Assembly (NCBI GenBank): GCA_031082145.1
Contig: JAVHLP010000012.1
Span: forward strand, 1 to 57,238
DNA: 57,238 bases
Reading direction: 5' to 3'
Origin: a bacterium
Lineage (GTDB): Bacteria > Bacillota > Sulfobacillia > UBA995
This document shows positions 41,407-50,106 of this stretch, piece by piece. The translations under genes were made by a program, and so were the position numbers. How positions within the stretch are numbered: position 1 is the first letter of the stretch; each line of letters begins with the position of its first letter. The notes below the pieces were generated by a model. The model was not told the DNA's origin, searched no databases, and saw nothing but the letters and a program-made list of their open reading frames with translations.

Positions 41407-42441
41407 TTATGCCCTTCGGACCAGCAGGAGGAGCAGCCACAGCAGGCCGAGACAGCCGGCGGCTGGGTAGACGGAAGCCACCAAGCGGGGAAATCCCAGC
41501 CCGCTGGCGACAAGAGCCGCCAGTCCGGCCATCAGGGCACGATGCCGGAATAGGCGGCTGTCCCCGCCCGCCAGGCGGGCCGCCATCCCGTAGACCCCGC
41601 CCACGGCCGTGGTGTAGATCTCCAGCCACAGGATGACCGCATAGGCGGGGGCCAGCCGGGCACTGAGGATGCGGGCCACGTACAACATCGGCACCTGGTG
41701 GGCGGCGGAAAGGGGGGCGGTGACCAGGATAGCCCGGTAGATGGCCGCCGCGGCGACGCCAAGAGCGGCGGCGCCCAGGGCCGCCCCTGCGACGAGGCTG
41801 CGGCGGTCGCGGGTGGCGGAACCCAGGGGGCCCAGCACGGGGGTGGCCAAGAGCAGGTTGTAGGAGGCGTAGAGCAGCGCCGCCAGCCACCAGCGGCCGA
41901 GGACACCGCCACCGGTCAAGGCGGCGGGGACCGGGCCCGGCCGGCCGGTGACGGCCAGCCCTAGGGCGGTGCCGATCGTCACCGTCAACAGGACCGGGGC
42001 TACCACGACGTTGGCGGCCACCACTCCCGTGAGGCCCTTCAGCACGGTGGCCGTGGACAGGGTGAACATGAGAACCGATCCGAGGAAGGCGGGCATGCCG
42101 AGCTGCTCGGCGAAGAGGGCCCCCGAGCCGGCGAACATGACCGAGGTGGCTCCGAGGAGGAACGCCGTGATGGTAACATCCGCCCAGCGACCGAGGCGAC
42201 CACCGGCTACCGCCTTCACCACCTCACCGTGGGAGACGGCGTTCACCCGCCGGCCGGCCAGCATCACCAGTATCCCGAAGAGGGCGAAGAGCGCGGTGGC
42301 CAGTCCGAGACCCCAGGCCCCGCGGGGTCCGAAAGAGGCGAAGAACTGCAGGATCTCCCGACCGGAGGCAAACCCGGCCCCGACCACCGTCCCCACGTAG
42401 GTGGCGGCGACAGCGAAGAAGCCGGGCCGGGATCGTCGCAT
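41407..42441 (-). CDS. YkvI-family membrane transporter-like protein
   Basis: 344 residues, about ten transmembrane helices. The opening TYVGTVVGAGFASGREILQF is the YkvI/COG3949 signature, placing it in the APC-like amino acid permease clan. Substrate is unknown. Start ATG 42441; it lies 41 nt after the cysS gene in the same direction, so they may share a message. Confidence 0.82.
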   Translation of the reverse strand: MRRSRPGFFAVAATYVGTVVGAGFASGREILQFFASFGPRGAWGLGLATALFALFGILVMLAGRRVNAVSHGEVVKAVAGGRLGRWADVTITAFLLGATSVMFAGSGALFAEQLGMPAFLGSVLMFTLSTATVLKGLTGVVAANVVVAPVLLTVTIGTALGLAVTGRPGPVPAALTGGGVLGRWWLAALLYASYNLLLATPVLGPLGSATRDRRSLVAGAALGAAALGVAAAAIYRAILVTAPLSAAHQVPMLYVARILSARLAPAYAVILWLEIYTTAVGGVYGMAARLAGGDSRLFRHRALMAGLAALVASGLGFPRLVASVYPAAGCLGLLWLLLLLVRRA

Positions 42442-42482
42442 GTTCCATGGCTATTCCGCGATCCCGCCCCCTAAGCGGGGAG

Positions 42483-43901
42483 TCAGGCCCTGCTATCCCG
42501 GACCCGCCGGACCCGGGGTCCCTCCGGGCCGTCCTCCACCGCGTAGCCCATCTCCGCCAGGCGATCGCGGATCGCGTCGGCCCGAACCCAGTCGCGGTCG
42601 GTTCTAGCCGCCCGCCGTTCATCCAGCAAGGCCAGCACCTCATCGGGAACCCGGCCGGCTGCCGGGCCCAGCCGCCCGGCGGCCGCCTCGTCAAGGCTGA
42701 GCCCCAAGACCTTGTCCCACTCCAGCAAGAGCCCGAGGGCCTGGCCGGCCCCGACCGGTCGCTCCCGGATCACCTGCCAGGCGAGGGCCAGCCCTCGCGG
42801 CAAGGCCAGGTCGTCGGTTACCGCCTCCAGGAAGGCCGCGGCGAGCTCGGCCGGGGCGGGGGCAGGTTCCTCCACCTCCCCGGCCAGGGTGTACAGGGCG
42901 TCCCAGAGCCGGTCGAGGGCCCTGGCCGCGGCCTCCAGGGCCTCCCAGGTGAAGTTGAGCCGCGTCCGGTAGTGGGCGTTGAGGCAGAAATAGCGATATG
43001 CCAGGGGATGATAACCCCTGCCGGCGAGGTCGTCCAGGGTGTAGGTGTTGCCGAGGCTCTTGGCCATGCGGCCGCCGTCCACCATCAAGAACTCGTTGTG
43101 AAGCCAGCGTTTCACCACCGGGTGCCCGGCCACCGCGTCGGATTGGGCGATCTCGTTCTCGTGGTGTACGGGGATGTGGTCGGCCCCCCCGGTATGGATA
43201 TCAATGTGGCGGCCCAGATACTCCATGGCCATGGCCGAGCACTCGATGTGCCAGCCGGGATAGCCCCGGCCCCAAGGGCTGTCCCACTGCATGATGTGCT
43301 CGGGTTCGGCCTTGCGCCAGAGCGCAAAATCGGCCGGATGACGCTTCTCCGGGTTGAGTTCCACCCGGGCTCCCGCCTCCTGGGCATCCAGGTCCAGGCC
43401 GGAGAGCCGTCCGTAGCCGGGCGCGCGGGCGACGTCGAAGTAGACCCCGTCGGTGATCTCGTAGGCGAAGCCCAACTCCACAAGGGTCTTCACCATGGCG
43501 ATCATGGCCGGGACGTGCTCGGTCGCCCGGCACAACACGGTGGGGCGCTTGATGTTGAGGGCCGCCGTGTGTTCCAGGAACGCCCCGGTGTACAGGTCGG
43601 CGATCTCCCACGGGGTTCGGCGCTCGCGCCGGGAGCCGGCGACCATCTTGTCCTCGCCCTCGTCGGCGTCGGACTCCAGGTGGCCGACGTCGGTGATGTT
43701 CATGACGTGCCGCACCTGGTAACCCGTGACCTCCAGCACCCGCCGCAGGCTGTCGGCGAAGACATAGGCCCTGAGGTTGCCCACGTGGGCGTAGTCGTAC
43801 ACGGTGGGGCCGCAGGTGTAGATCCCGACCAGGGGGGGGTTGATGGGTTCCAGCCGCTCCTTGCGGCGGGTCAGGGTGTCGTACAGGTAGACGGGCCGCA
43901 C
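42483..43901 (-). CDS. cysS: Cysteinyl-tRNA synthetase
   Basis: 472 residues with GTG start 43901 behind GGGGAGGG. The first zinc ligand is C30 (IYTCGPTVYDYAHVGN), and the HIGH equivalent is HVGN at 39-42. WHIECSAMAM is the second zinc site with Cys and the MRPVYLYDTLTRRKE start is typical. The KMSKS equivalent reads RMAKSLGNT. The C-terminal anticodon domain has normal length. Charges tRNA-Cys using ATP. No T-box is visible upstream. Confidence 0.95.
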   Translation of the reverse strand: MRPVYLYDTLTRRKERLEPINPPLVGIYTCGPTVYDYAHVGNLRAYVFADSLRRVLEVTGYQVRHVMNITDVGHLESDADEGEDKMVAGSRRERRTPWEIADLYTGAFLEHTAALNIKRPTVLCRATEHVPAMIAMVKTLVELGFAYEITDGVYFDVARAPGYGRLSGLDLDAQEAGARVELNPEKRHPADFALWRKAEPEHIMQWDSPWGRGYPGWHIECSAMAMEYLGRHIDIHTGGADHIPVHHENEIAQSDAVAGHPVVKRWLHNEFLMVDGGRMAKSLGNTYTLDDLAGRGYHPLAYRYFCLNAHYRTRLNFTWEALEAAARALDRLWDALYTLAGEVEEPAPAPAELAAAFLEAVTDDLALPRGLALAWQVIRERPVGAGQALGLLLEWDKVLGLSLDEAAAGRLGPAAGRVPDEVLALLDERRAARTDRDWVRADAIRDRLAEMGYAVEDGPEGPRVRRVRDSRA

Positions 43902-43991
43902 ACCATCCCTCCCCTCCGGGGTAGGCTTCCTTGGCCCGCCAGCCCTGATGCGCCGCCAGTCCTCCGGCCGTTCAAGCCGGACGATCGCCGG

Positions 43992-44342
43992 TCAGTTACC
44001 CACCCGCTCGGCGGCTTCGGCCGGGACCGTCAGGGCCAGGGAATCGCCCGACAGGCGTCGCAGCTCGAAGCGAACCTCCCGGGCAGGGCACCACATCAGG
44101 TGACGGTCCGCCTCCTGCCACCCGAAATTCCACCGCATGTCAGCCTCGGTGCGAAAGGTGTGGAGGATTGGGAAGAGGCGGTAGAAGATCTCCCCACAGA
44201 GACCGCCGGGCGTGCAATAGCTGAACTCGTACACATCTCCCGGCTCGTGACCTGCCCGGCAGCGGTGTTCCGGGTCGCCGCCCGGCCCCACCTCGAGTAT
44301 GGTCACCCGGAACTGGCAGGGTTCCGCGAACCATCTCCGCAT
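43992..44342 (-). CDS. TIGR04076 family protein
   Basis: 116 residues. EPGDVYEFSYCTPGGLCGEIFYRLFPIL and a later CPA cysteine match the small TIGR04076 family of anaerobes, often two to four cysteines that may hold a metal. Function is unknown. GGGAGGGTGGAG precedes the ATG. It lies between cysS and the amidohydrolase, all on one strand. Confidence 0.78.
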   Translation of the reverse strand: MRRWFAEPCQFRVTILEVGPGGDPEHRCRAGHEPGDVYEFSYCTPGGLCGEIFYRLFPILHTFRTEADMRWNFGWQEADRHLMWCPAREVRFELRRLSGDSLALTVPAEAAERVGN

Positions 44343-44395
44343 ACTCCACCCTCCCTTCCCGGGAATGCTTCGGCGGTCGGACGGCTTCCCCTGCC

Positions 44396-45241
44396 TCAGT
44401 CCCCCACCGGCCGCCCTTTCCGGTCCAGGATGCGGGCGGCGTTCCCACCCAGGATGGCGGCGACCGTGTCCGGCGCCAGGGGCAGGCTGCGGATGGCCTC
44501 GAGGTTACCGCGGATGTCGGGCACGCCGGGCCAGTCCGATCCAAACACGACCTTGCCGGCCAGCCGCTCCAGTTCTGGATAGTACACCAGCAGCTTCCTG
44601 GGTGGCAGGCCGGCAATTTCCAGGTAGACGTTGGGGTGCAGGCGGGCCAGGAAGAACGCCCGGTCGTACCAGAAGCCCCGACCGCCGTGCACCAGGAGGA
44701 TGGTCAGCCGGGGGAAATCCACGGCCACATCGTCCAGGTAGAGGGGATCTCCATACTTGAGGCGCGACCCCCGGAACACCGAGGAACCGGTATGCACCAT
44801 GACCGGGAGCCCCAAGGCCTCGGCCCTGGCGTACAGCGGGTACAGCATGGCCTCGTTCGGATAAAAGAGCTGGTAGGTCGGGTAGAGCTTGATCCCCCGG
44901 AAGGCGAACTCGCCGGCCAGGCGCTCCAGCTCGGCCGCCGGATCGGCGATCAGGTAAGGGTTAAGACTGCAGAAGGGGATCAGCCGATCCCTCCCCCGGC
45001 AGAACCGGGCCACATCCTCGTTGGATATCGTGCCGGTGGTGATCGGGCTCATCTCCGCCAGCACCACCCCCCGGTCCACGCCCGAGGCTTCCAGGAAGGC
45101 CACGAAGGCGCCCGGGTCGGCCAGTGCCCGGAGCCGGTCCTCGAGGTCAGGCCCGGCCACCTCCCGCATCCACTCCACCACCCAGGGGTGGTAGGTGTCC
45201 CCCACCACCGGGTGCAGGTGAAAATCAATGACCGGAGTCAA
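44396..45241 (-). CDS. Amidohydrolase-2 family (metal-dependent TIM-barrel) hydrolase
   Basis: 281 residues from TTG 45241, preceded by GGGAGGTGG. The longer frame upstream is antisense to fabI. IDFHLHP is the first metal motif, LPVMVHTG the third strand and FGSDWPG the final Asp motif. These mark the ACMSD/amidohydrolase-2 group that hydrolyses or decarboxylates cyclic acids. Substrate unknown. It is divergent from fabI with about 130 nt between them. Confidence 0.85.
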   Translation of the reverse strand: MTPVIDFHLHPVVGDTYHPWVVEWMREVAGPDLEDRLRALADPGAFVAFLEASGVDRGVVLAEMSPITTGTISNEDVARFCRGRDRLIPFCSLNPYLIADPAAELERLAGEFAFRGIKLYPTYQLFYPNEAMLYPLYARAEALGLPVMVHTGSSVFRGSRLKYGDPLYLDDVAVDFPRLTILLVHGGRGFWYDRAFFLARLHPNVYLEIAGLPPRKLLVYYPELERLAGKVVFGSDWPGVPDIRGNLEAIRSLPLAPDTVAAILGGNAARILDRKGRPVGD

Positions 45242-45373
45242 GAGCCACCTCCCTCCCTCTCTCTGGTACTTCCCCGCCAACCCCCTCCCCGCCTGCTTTG
45301 GGAGCACAGACTGGGGCAGCTCCGGAGGGAAGGCCCGGGCAGCCGTCGAACCCAGTTGGGGGAGGGATCGCTG

Positions 45374-46147
45374 GTGGAGTTGCTGGCGGGCAAGTCCGGA
45401 CTCGTTGTGGGGGCGGCCAACCACCGTAGCCTTGCCTGGCACATTGCCCAGGCCGCGGCCGAGTCGGGAGCGCGGGTGGTGCTGACGTACCAGAACGAAC
45501 GGCTGGGCGAGAACGTCCGCAAGCTGGCGGGCGGCTTGCCCGGGGCCCTGACCTTTCCCTGTGACGTCACGGCGGAGGACGATCTCGGCCGGCTGGAAGG
45601 CTTCCTGGGCGACGAGTTGGCGGGCCTGGACTGGCTGGTCCACAGCGTGGCCTGGGCCCGGCGGGAGGAACTGGAAGGCGAGTTCCTGGGCACCTCGCGC
45701 GAAGGCTTCCGGGAGGCCCACGACGTGAGCGCCTACTCCCTGGTGGCGCTGGCGCGCCTGGCCCGCCCCCTGATGCGCTCGCGAGGCGGGGGCAGCATCC
45801 TCACCCTTACCTTCGCCGGTTCCGAGCGGGTCTTCCCCGGCTACAACGTGATGGGGACGGCCAAGGCTTCGCTGGAAGCGGCAGTCCGCTATCTCGCCCA
45901 CGACCTGGGAAAGGACAACATCAGGGTCAACGCCATCTCCGCCGGGCCGGTGCGGACCCTGGCCGCCAGCGGCGTCCGGGGCTTGGTGCGGATGTTGGAG
46001 CTCTACCGGGAACGGGCGCCGCTCAGGCGCTCGCCAGACGCGACCGAGGTGGCCGATGCCGCCCTCTTCCTACTCAGTCCCATGAGCCGCGGCGTCACCG
46101 GCGAGGTCCTCCACGTCGATGGCGGCTACCACGTCACCGGCGTCTGA
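45374..46147 (+). CDS. fabI: Enoyl-[acyl-carrier-protein] reductase FabI
   Basis: 257 residues from GTG 45374 with GGAGGGATCG just upstream; the frame is open further back but that part is antisense to the amidohydrolase. The NADH site reads GLVVGAANHRSLAWHIA. The catalytic pair is Y157 and K164 in YNVMGTAK, with the Y-x6-K spacing of FabI. NAISAGPVRTLAASG is the substrate loop. Completes each cycle of fatty acid elongation. Target of triclosan-like inhibitors. Confidence 0.92.
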   Translation: MELLAGKSGLVVGAANHRSLAWHIAQAAAESGARVVLTYQNERLGENVRKLAGGLPGALTFPCDVTAEDDLGRLEGFLGDELAGLDWLVHSVAWARREELEGEFLGTSREGFREAHDVSAYSLVALARLARPLMRSRGGGSILTLTFAGSERVFPGYNVMGTAKASLEAAVRYLAHDLGKDNIRVNAISAGPVRTLAASGVRGLVRMLELYRERAPLRRSPDATEVADAALFLLSPMSRGVTGEVLHVDGGYHVTGV

Positions 46148-46162
46148 GGAGGGCTAGCCCCC

Positions 46163-47794
46163 TTAGCGCCGGGGCAGTAGGGCCCGGCGGAATTCCTCCC
46201 AGTACGTGGGCGGCTCGTAGCCAACCCGCCACATCCCCAGGCCACCCAGGTTATACTCGGCGATCAACCCCAGCTTCATCGCCAGGCCCTTGGGCTCCGT
46301 CACCCAGACCCGGTACCAGATACCGGTCTCGGGATGGCGGTAGCGGAAGGTGAGCTCCGCGGTGACCGGATCGGGAACCAGGGGGATACCCAGTTCCTCG
46401 GCCCGGGCTATGGCGCTGCGGGCGAAGATGGCGGTCGCCCGACCTCCGTTCTCCGGCCACTGGTACCCATAGGAGGGTATGCCCAGCAGGAGCTTCGACG
46501 GGGCCACCTGGCTGGTGGCGTAGGCCATGACGCTGCTGGCCCAGTTAAGAGCCCCGACCGGCCCGGGTACACTGGTCGAATAGTGCTGGTCATATGTCAT
46601 GACCAGCATGTAGTCCACCAGCCGGCCCAGCCCGGCATAGTCATACGCGGTAGCCCAGGTCTGGGCCATCATCGCCGCATTGCGGGCCGGCACCGAGGTC
46701 GTCACCAGGTAACTGCCGGGCCGGAGGGCGGCCACCACCTCGGCGACAAAACTGGTGTAAGCAGTTCGATCGGCGGGATCCAGGTTCTCGAAATTGAGGT
46801 CGACACCCGAGTACCCCCGGTCCATGAGGCCGAGCAGGGCCTGGATGGCCCGCTGGCGGGCCGCCGGGCTGTTCAGCAGCCGGCTGTTCACCGCCCGGTC
46901 GTGATTGCCCAGCATGGCCAGAACCGGCCTCCCCTTCGCCGCCGCCCAGGCCATCGTCCGCGGGCTGTCGACGCCGGCCAGCTCGCCGGCCCCGCTGAGG
47001 CTGTAGGACACGTAGGCCAGTATGTCAATGCCGCTACCGTGCTCCAGCAGGGATTGGTACGCGCTGTCGGTGTTCACGAAGTAAGCCAGCACAATGGCCC
47101 GCGGTAACACGCTGGGGGGAGTGACGGGGGCCCGGGGCATGGGGGAGATCTCCTGCACCACGTCTCGGAAACGGATAACCATCTGGGCCGCCTCCGCCCG
47201 GGTAACGGCCTCGAAAGGGGCGAAGCGGCCCGGTGCTCCGGGAACGCCCGGCCGGGGGAGGATCACCCCGGTGCGGACGGCGGCCGAGGCATCGGCGGCC
47301 CAGCCGGGCACCTCCTGCCCGTCGGAGAAACGCAGGAATTGCCGGGTCTCCGGCTTGACTCCCAGCCCGACCAGGTAGCGGCCCAGGATCAGGGCCATCT
47401 CCACCCTGGTGAGCCCGGGAGCCGGGCGGAAGGTGCCGTCGGCGTAGCCCTCGATGAGCCCGGCCGCCCTCACCGCCGCCACCTGCGGACGATACTGCTC
47501 GGGGACGGCATCCCAGTCGCGGAAGGGCGGTTCGGCCACCTCGGGAGCTTCCAGTTCAAGGGCCCGGGCCGTCCAGACGGCGAAGTCGAGCCGGGTAACG
47601 GGCTCGTCAGGACGGAAGCGACGGTCTTCGCTGGGCTCAACGATGCTGCCGTACAGCAGCGCCCGAATGTAGATCTCGGAGTTGTGCCCCCGGATGTCCG
47701 AGAACTCGATGATGACCTCGGCCCCGGCCGGTGTCGCGGCCGCCAGGACCAGGGAAGCCAGAACGAGCAGGACCACCGGGAACCGGGGCTTCAT
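46163..47794 (-). CDS. SLH-anchored GH18 (YaaH-like) cell-wall hydrolase
   Basis: 543 residues. Signal peptide 1-25 ends TPAGA. Three S-layer homology repeats occupy about 28-210 (EGYADGTFRPAPGLTR is the clearest). A GH18 barrel follows from about 232 to the end. The catalytic strand reads GVDLNFENL with D332, N334 and E336; the family consensus is DxDxE, and an Asn in this strand occurs in YaaH spore-wall enzymes. It should bind the cell wall and cleave a glycan or modify spore cortex. The ATG follows GCGGAGGTG. Confidence 0.85.
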   Translation of the reverse strand: MKPRFPVVLLVLASLVLAAATPAGAEVIIEFSDIRGHNSEIYIRALLYGSIVEPSEDRRFRPDEPVTRLDFAVWTARALELEAPEVAEPPFRDWDAVPEQYRPQVAAVRAAGLIEGYADGTFRPAPGLTRVEMALILGRYLVGLGVKPETRQFLRFSDGQEVPGWAADASAAVRTGVILPRPGVPGAPGRFAPFEAVTRAEAAQMVIRFRDVVQEISPMPRAPVTPPSVLPRAIVLAYFVNTDSAYQSLLEHGSGIDILAYVSYSLSGAGELAGVDSPRTMAWAAAKGRPVLAMLGNHDRAVNSRLLNSPAARQRAIQALLGLMDRGYSGVDLNFENLDPADRTAYTSFVAEVVAALRPGSYLVTTSVPARNAAMMAQTWATAYDYAGLGRLVDYMLVMTYDQHYSTSVPGPVGALNWASSVMAYATSQVAPSKLLLGIPSYGYQWPENGGRATAIFARSAIARAEELGIPLVPDPVTAELTFRYRHPETGIWYRVWVTEPKGLAMKLGLIAEYNLGGLGMWRVGYEPPTYWEEFRRALLPRR

Positions 47795-47863
47795 GGGTAC
47801 ACCTCCGCTATTTGTCGAAAGAGGGAGTTCTCGCCGCGGGAGTAAAATCCCTGCTCTAGAGGG

Positions 47864-49255
47864 TCAAATGTGCAACTCCCGCCAGTTGCCTCCCCGATAG
47901 CGGAGGTACATCAGGGTGCCACGAACCGCCAGGTCCACCGTCATCGCCACCCATGCGCCGGTGAGGCCCAGTCGCGAGGTGAACAGCAGGGCTAGAGGTA
48001 TCCGCACCAGCCAGATCCCGGTGACGGTGATGGCCAGCGTCCAGCGGGTGTCTCCCGCCCCTCGCAAGGCGCCCGCCATGACCATGCAGGAGGCCAGGGC
48101 GGGCTGGGCCAAGCCAACAATCTTGAGGCAGACAGAGGCCATAGCCACCACTTCGGGGTCGGACGTGAAGACGAGCACCAGCGGGCGGGAGAACAGGAAG
48201 AAGAACGCTCCCAGGACCGACATCAGCGTTGCCGCGTAGCGGAGGGTCTGGTACCCGGCAGCCTCGGCGACCCGCGGTTGGCGGGCCCCCAAACCCTGCC
48301 CCACCAGGGTGGTGGCGGCAAGAGCGAATCCGAAGCCGGGGGTAAACGACAGCGACTCGGCGTTCAGGGCCACCCGGTGGGCGGCATAGGCCGCGGTGCC
48401 CAGACCGGCGACGATGCGGGCATAACCGGTCATGCCCAGGCGCATCAGCAGCTGTTCACCGGCCGCCGGGAGACCGACCCGCAGCAGCCGGCGCAGGGTG
48501 TCCGGCCGGCCGGCCGGCCGGCGGAGCGAAAGCCGGATGCGGGTGCGGCCGGTCGCCAGGATCCAGAGCGTAAGCCCGGCGGCCAGCACGCGGGACAGCA
48601 TGGTTGCGATGCCGGCTCCCGTCACCTCCAGCCGCGGCAGTCCCAGGTACCCGAATATGAGCACCACGGCGGCCACCACGTGGAACGCGTTGGCCACACC
48701 GGCGATCCAAAGGGGAGTCCGGGTATCGCCGGCGCCCCGCATGATGGCGTTTCCCACCACCGATAGGGCCAGGAAGGGTACCGACACGCACATCAGGCGG
48801 AAGTAGGGGGCGCCCCGCGCCAGCACCTGGGGTTCGGCCCCCATCAGGGAGAGGGCCGGGACCGCGAACCCGAACGCCCCCGCCCCGAGTAGGAGACCCA
48901 GGCCGGCGGTGACGAGCAGGGCCTGGCGGCCGGCCTCGCAGGCCTCCGTGTGCTCCCGGGCGCCGTAATGACGGGCCACCAGGGCGGTGGTTCCGACATT
49001 GAGGGCGGCAAAGCCGACCATGATCAGCATCACCAGTTGGTCGCTGAGCCCCACGGCGGTGATGGCGGCGGCGCCGATCCGGCCTACCAGGATCATGTCG
49101 ACGAAACCCAGGGCCATCTGCAGGAGCTGCTCTCCCACGGCCGGCCAGGCCAGGGCGACCACGCGGCGGCGCAAGGGGCCACCGGTGATGAGGCGGCGCC
49201 AGCGGCGGTGCAGCGAGACGGTTGTGACAGGTACCGGCAGCGGCAAGCGGGTCAC
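47864..49255 (-). CDS. MATE family efflux transporter
   Basis: 463 residues from GTG 49255 (AAGGGG upstream); a GTG at 49306 within a hairpin is less likely. Twelve transmembrane segments with MATE signatures: PAVGEQLLQMALGFVDMILVG in the first half and GLPAAGEQLLMRLGMTGYARIVAGLG in the second, plus NAIMRGAGDTRTP and GALRGAGDTRWT repeats. Exports cations or drugs using a sodium or proton gradient. Next to, and divergent from, the NatAB-type ABC exporter. Confidence 0.85.
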   Translation of the reverse strand: MTRLPLPVPVTTVSLHRRWRRLITGGPLRRRVVALAWPAVGEQLLQMALGFVDMILVGRIGAAAITAVGLSDQLVMLIMVGFAALNVGTTALVARHYGAREHTEACEAGRQALLVTAGLGLLLGAGAFGFAVPALSLMGAEPQVLARGAPYFRLMCVSVPFLALSVVGNAIMRGAGDTRTPLWIAGVANAFHVVAAVVLIFGYLGLPRLEVTGAGIATMLSRVLAAGLTLWILATGRTRIRLSLRRPAGRPDTLRRLLRVGLPAAGEQLLMRLGMTGYARIVAGLGTAAYAAHRVALNAESLSFTPGFGFALAATTLVGQGLGARQPRVAEAAGYQTLRYAATLMSVLGAFFFLFSRPLVLVFTSDPEVVAMASVCLKIVGLAQPALASCMVMAGALRGAGDTRWTLAITVTGIWLVRIPLALLFTSRLGLTGAWVAMTVDLAVRGTLMYLRYRGGNWRELHI

Positions 49256-49290
49256 CTGGCAGTGCCCCTTCGCCTGAACCCCCGGCTTTT

Positions 49291-49313
49291 CCTGCGGGTG
49301 AAGCACCCGCAGG
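49291..49313. repeat. Perfect 10-bp palindromic hairpin between the MATE and ABC genes
   Basis: CCTGCGGGTG (49291-49300) pairs with CACCCGCAGG (49304-49313) around an AAG loop. It lies between the two divergent genes and could be an operator, or a hairpin in either leader. There is no T-run on the downstream side in either direction. Confidence 0.5.
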
Positions 49314-49377
49314 TGACGCGCTTCAGGGAGCGAAACCTTTACGAAGCGGTCACGTCACTTGGTCAGAGGTGAGCGGC

Positions 49378-50106
49378 TTGCTCGAAGTGAGAGGGCTGAG
49401 CAAACGGTTTGGCCGGGCCGGGATCCTGGCCGTCGACGGCGTTAGCTTCGCGGCCGCCGGGGGAGAGGTCTTCGGCCTGCTGGGCGAGAACGGCGCCGGC
49501 AAGACCACGACCCTGCGGATGCTGGCCACGGTCCTGCAACCCACTTCCGGGACGGCCACCGTCAACGGTCACGACCTGGTGACGGAAGCGACAGCGGTTC
49601 GCCGCCAGATCGGGGTGGTGTCCTCCGAGCCGGGGGTCTACGACCGGCTGACCCCGCGGGAGCATCTCTTCTACTTCGCTGGCCTGCACGACCTGCCGCG
49701 GGCCGAGGCCGGGCGGCGGGCGGACAGGCTCATCAGCCGCTTGGGCATGGAGGAGTTTGCCGACCGGCGCTCCGCCCAGCTCTCCCGGGGCATGAAGCAG
49801 AAGGTGGCCCTGGCCCGGGCCCTCCTCACCGACCCGCCGGTGCTGCTGATGGACGAGCCGACGGCCGGTCTCGATGTGACCTCCGCCCGGGTGGTGGAGG
49901 AGTTCATCGAGGAGTCACGGTCGGCGGGCAAGAGCATCATCTTCTCCAGCCACATAATGAGCCAGGTGGAGAAACTATGCGACCGGGTGGCGGTCATCCA
50001 CCGCGGCCGGATCGTGGCCGCCGGCACCGTGACCGAGTTGAAATCGCGGTCCCTGCAAGAGCGATTCGAGGACGTCTTCGTCCGTCTGGTAGGTGAAGAA
50101 GCGTGA
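49378..50106 (+). CDS. NatA-type ABC transporter ATP-binding subunit
   Basis: 242 residues from TTG 49378, which has AGAGGTG at the right distance; GTG 49369 is the other option. Walker A is GENGAGKTT, the signature LSRGMKQKVALARALL, Walker B LLMDEPTAGLD, with the switch His in FSSHIM. Close to NatA of the sodium exporter NatAB and to drug exporter ATPases. It overlaps the permease gene as GTGA. Confidence 0.87.
   Translation: MLEVRGLSKRFGRAGILAVDGVSFAAAGGEVFGLLGENGAGKTTTLRMLATVLQPTSGTATVNGHDLVTEATAVRRQIGVVSSEPGVYDRLTPREHLFYFAGLHDLPRAEAGRRADRLISRLGMEEFADRRSAQLSRGMKQKVALARALLTDPPVLLMDEPTAGLDVTSARVVEEFIEESRSAGKSIIFSSHIMSQVEKLCDRVAVIHRGRIVAAGTVTELKSRSLQERFEDVFVRLVGEEA

Noticed and set aside
42447-44582. 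711-residue open frame on the plus strand
   Set aside because: Antisense to cysS and the TIGR04076 gene, with shadow composition and no domains.
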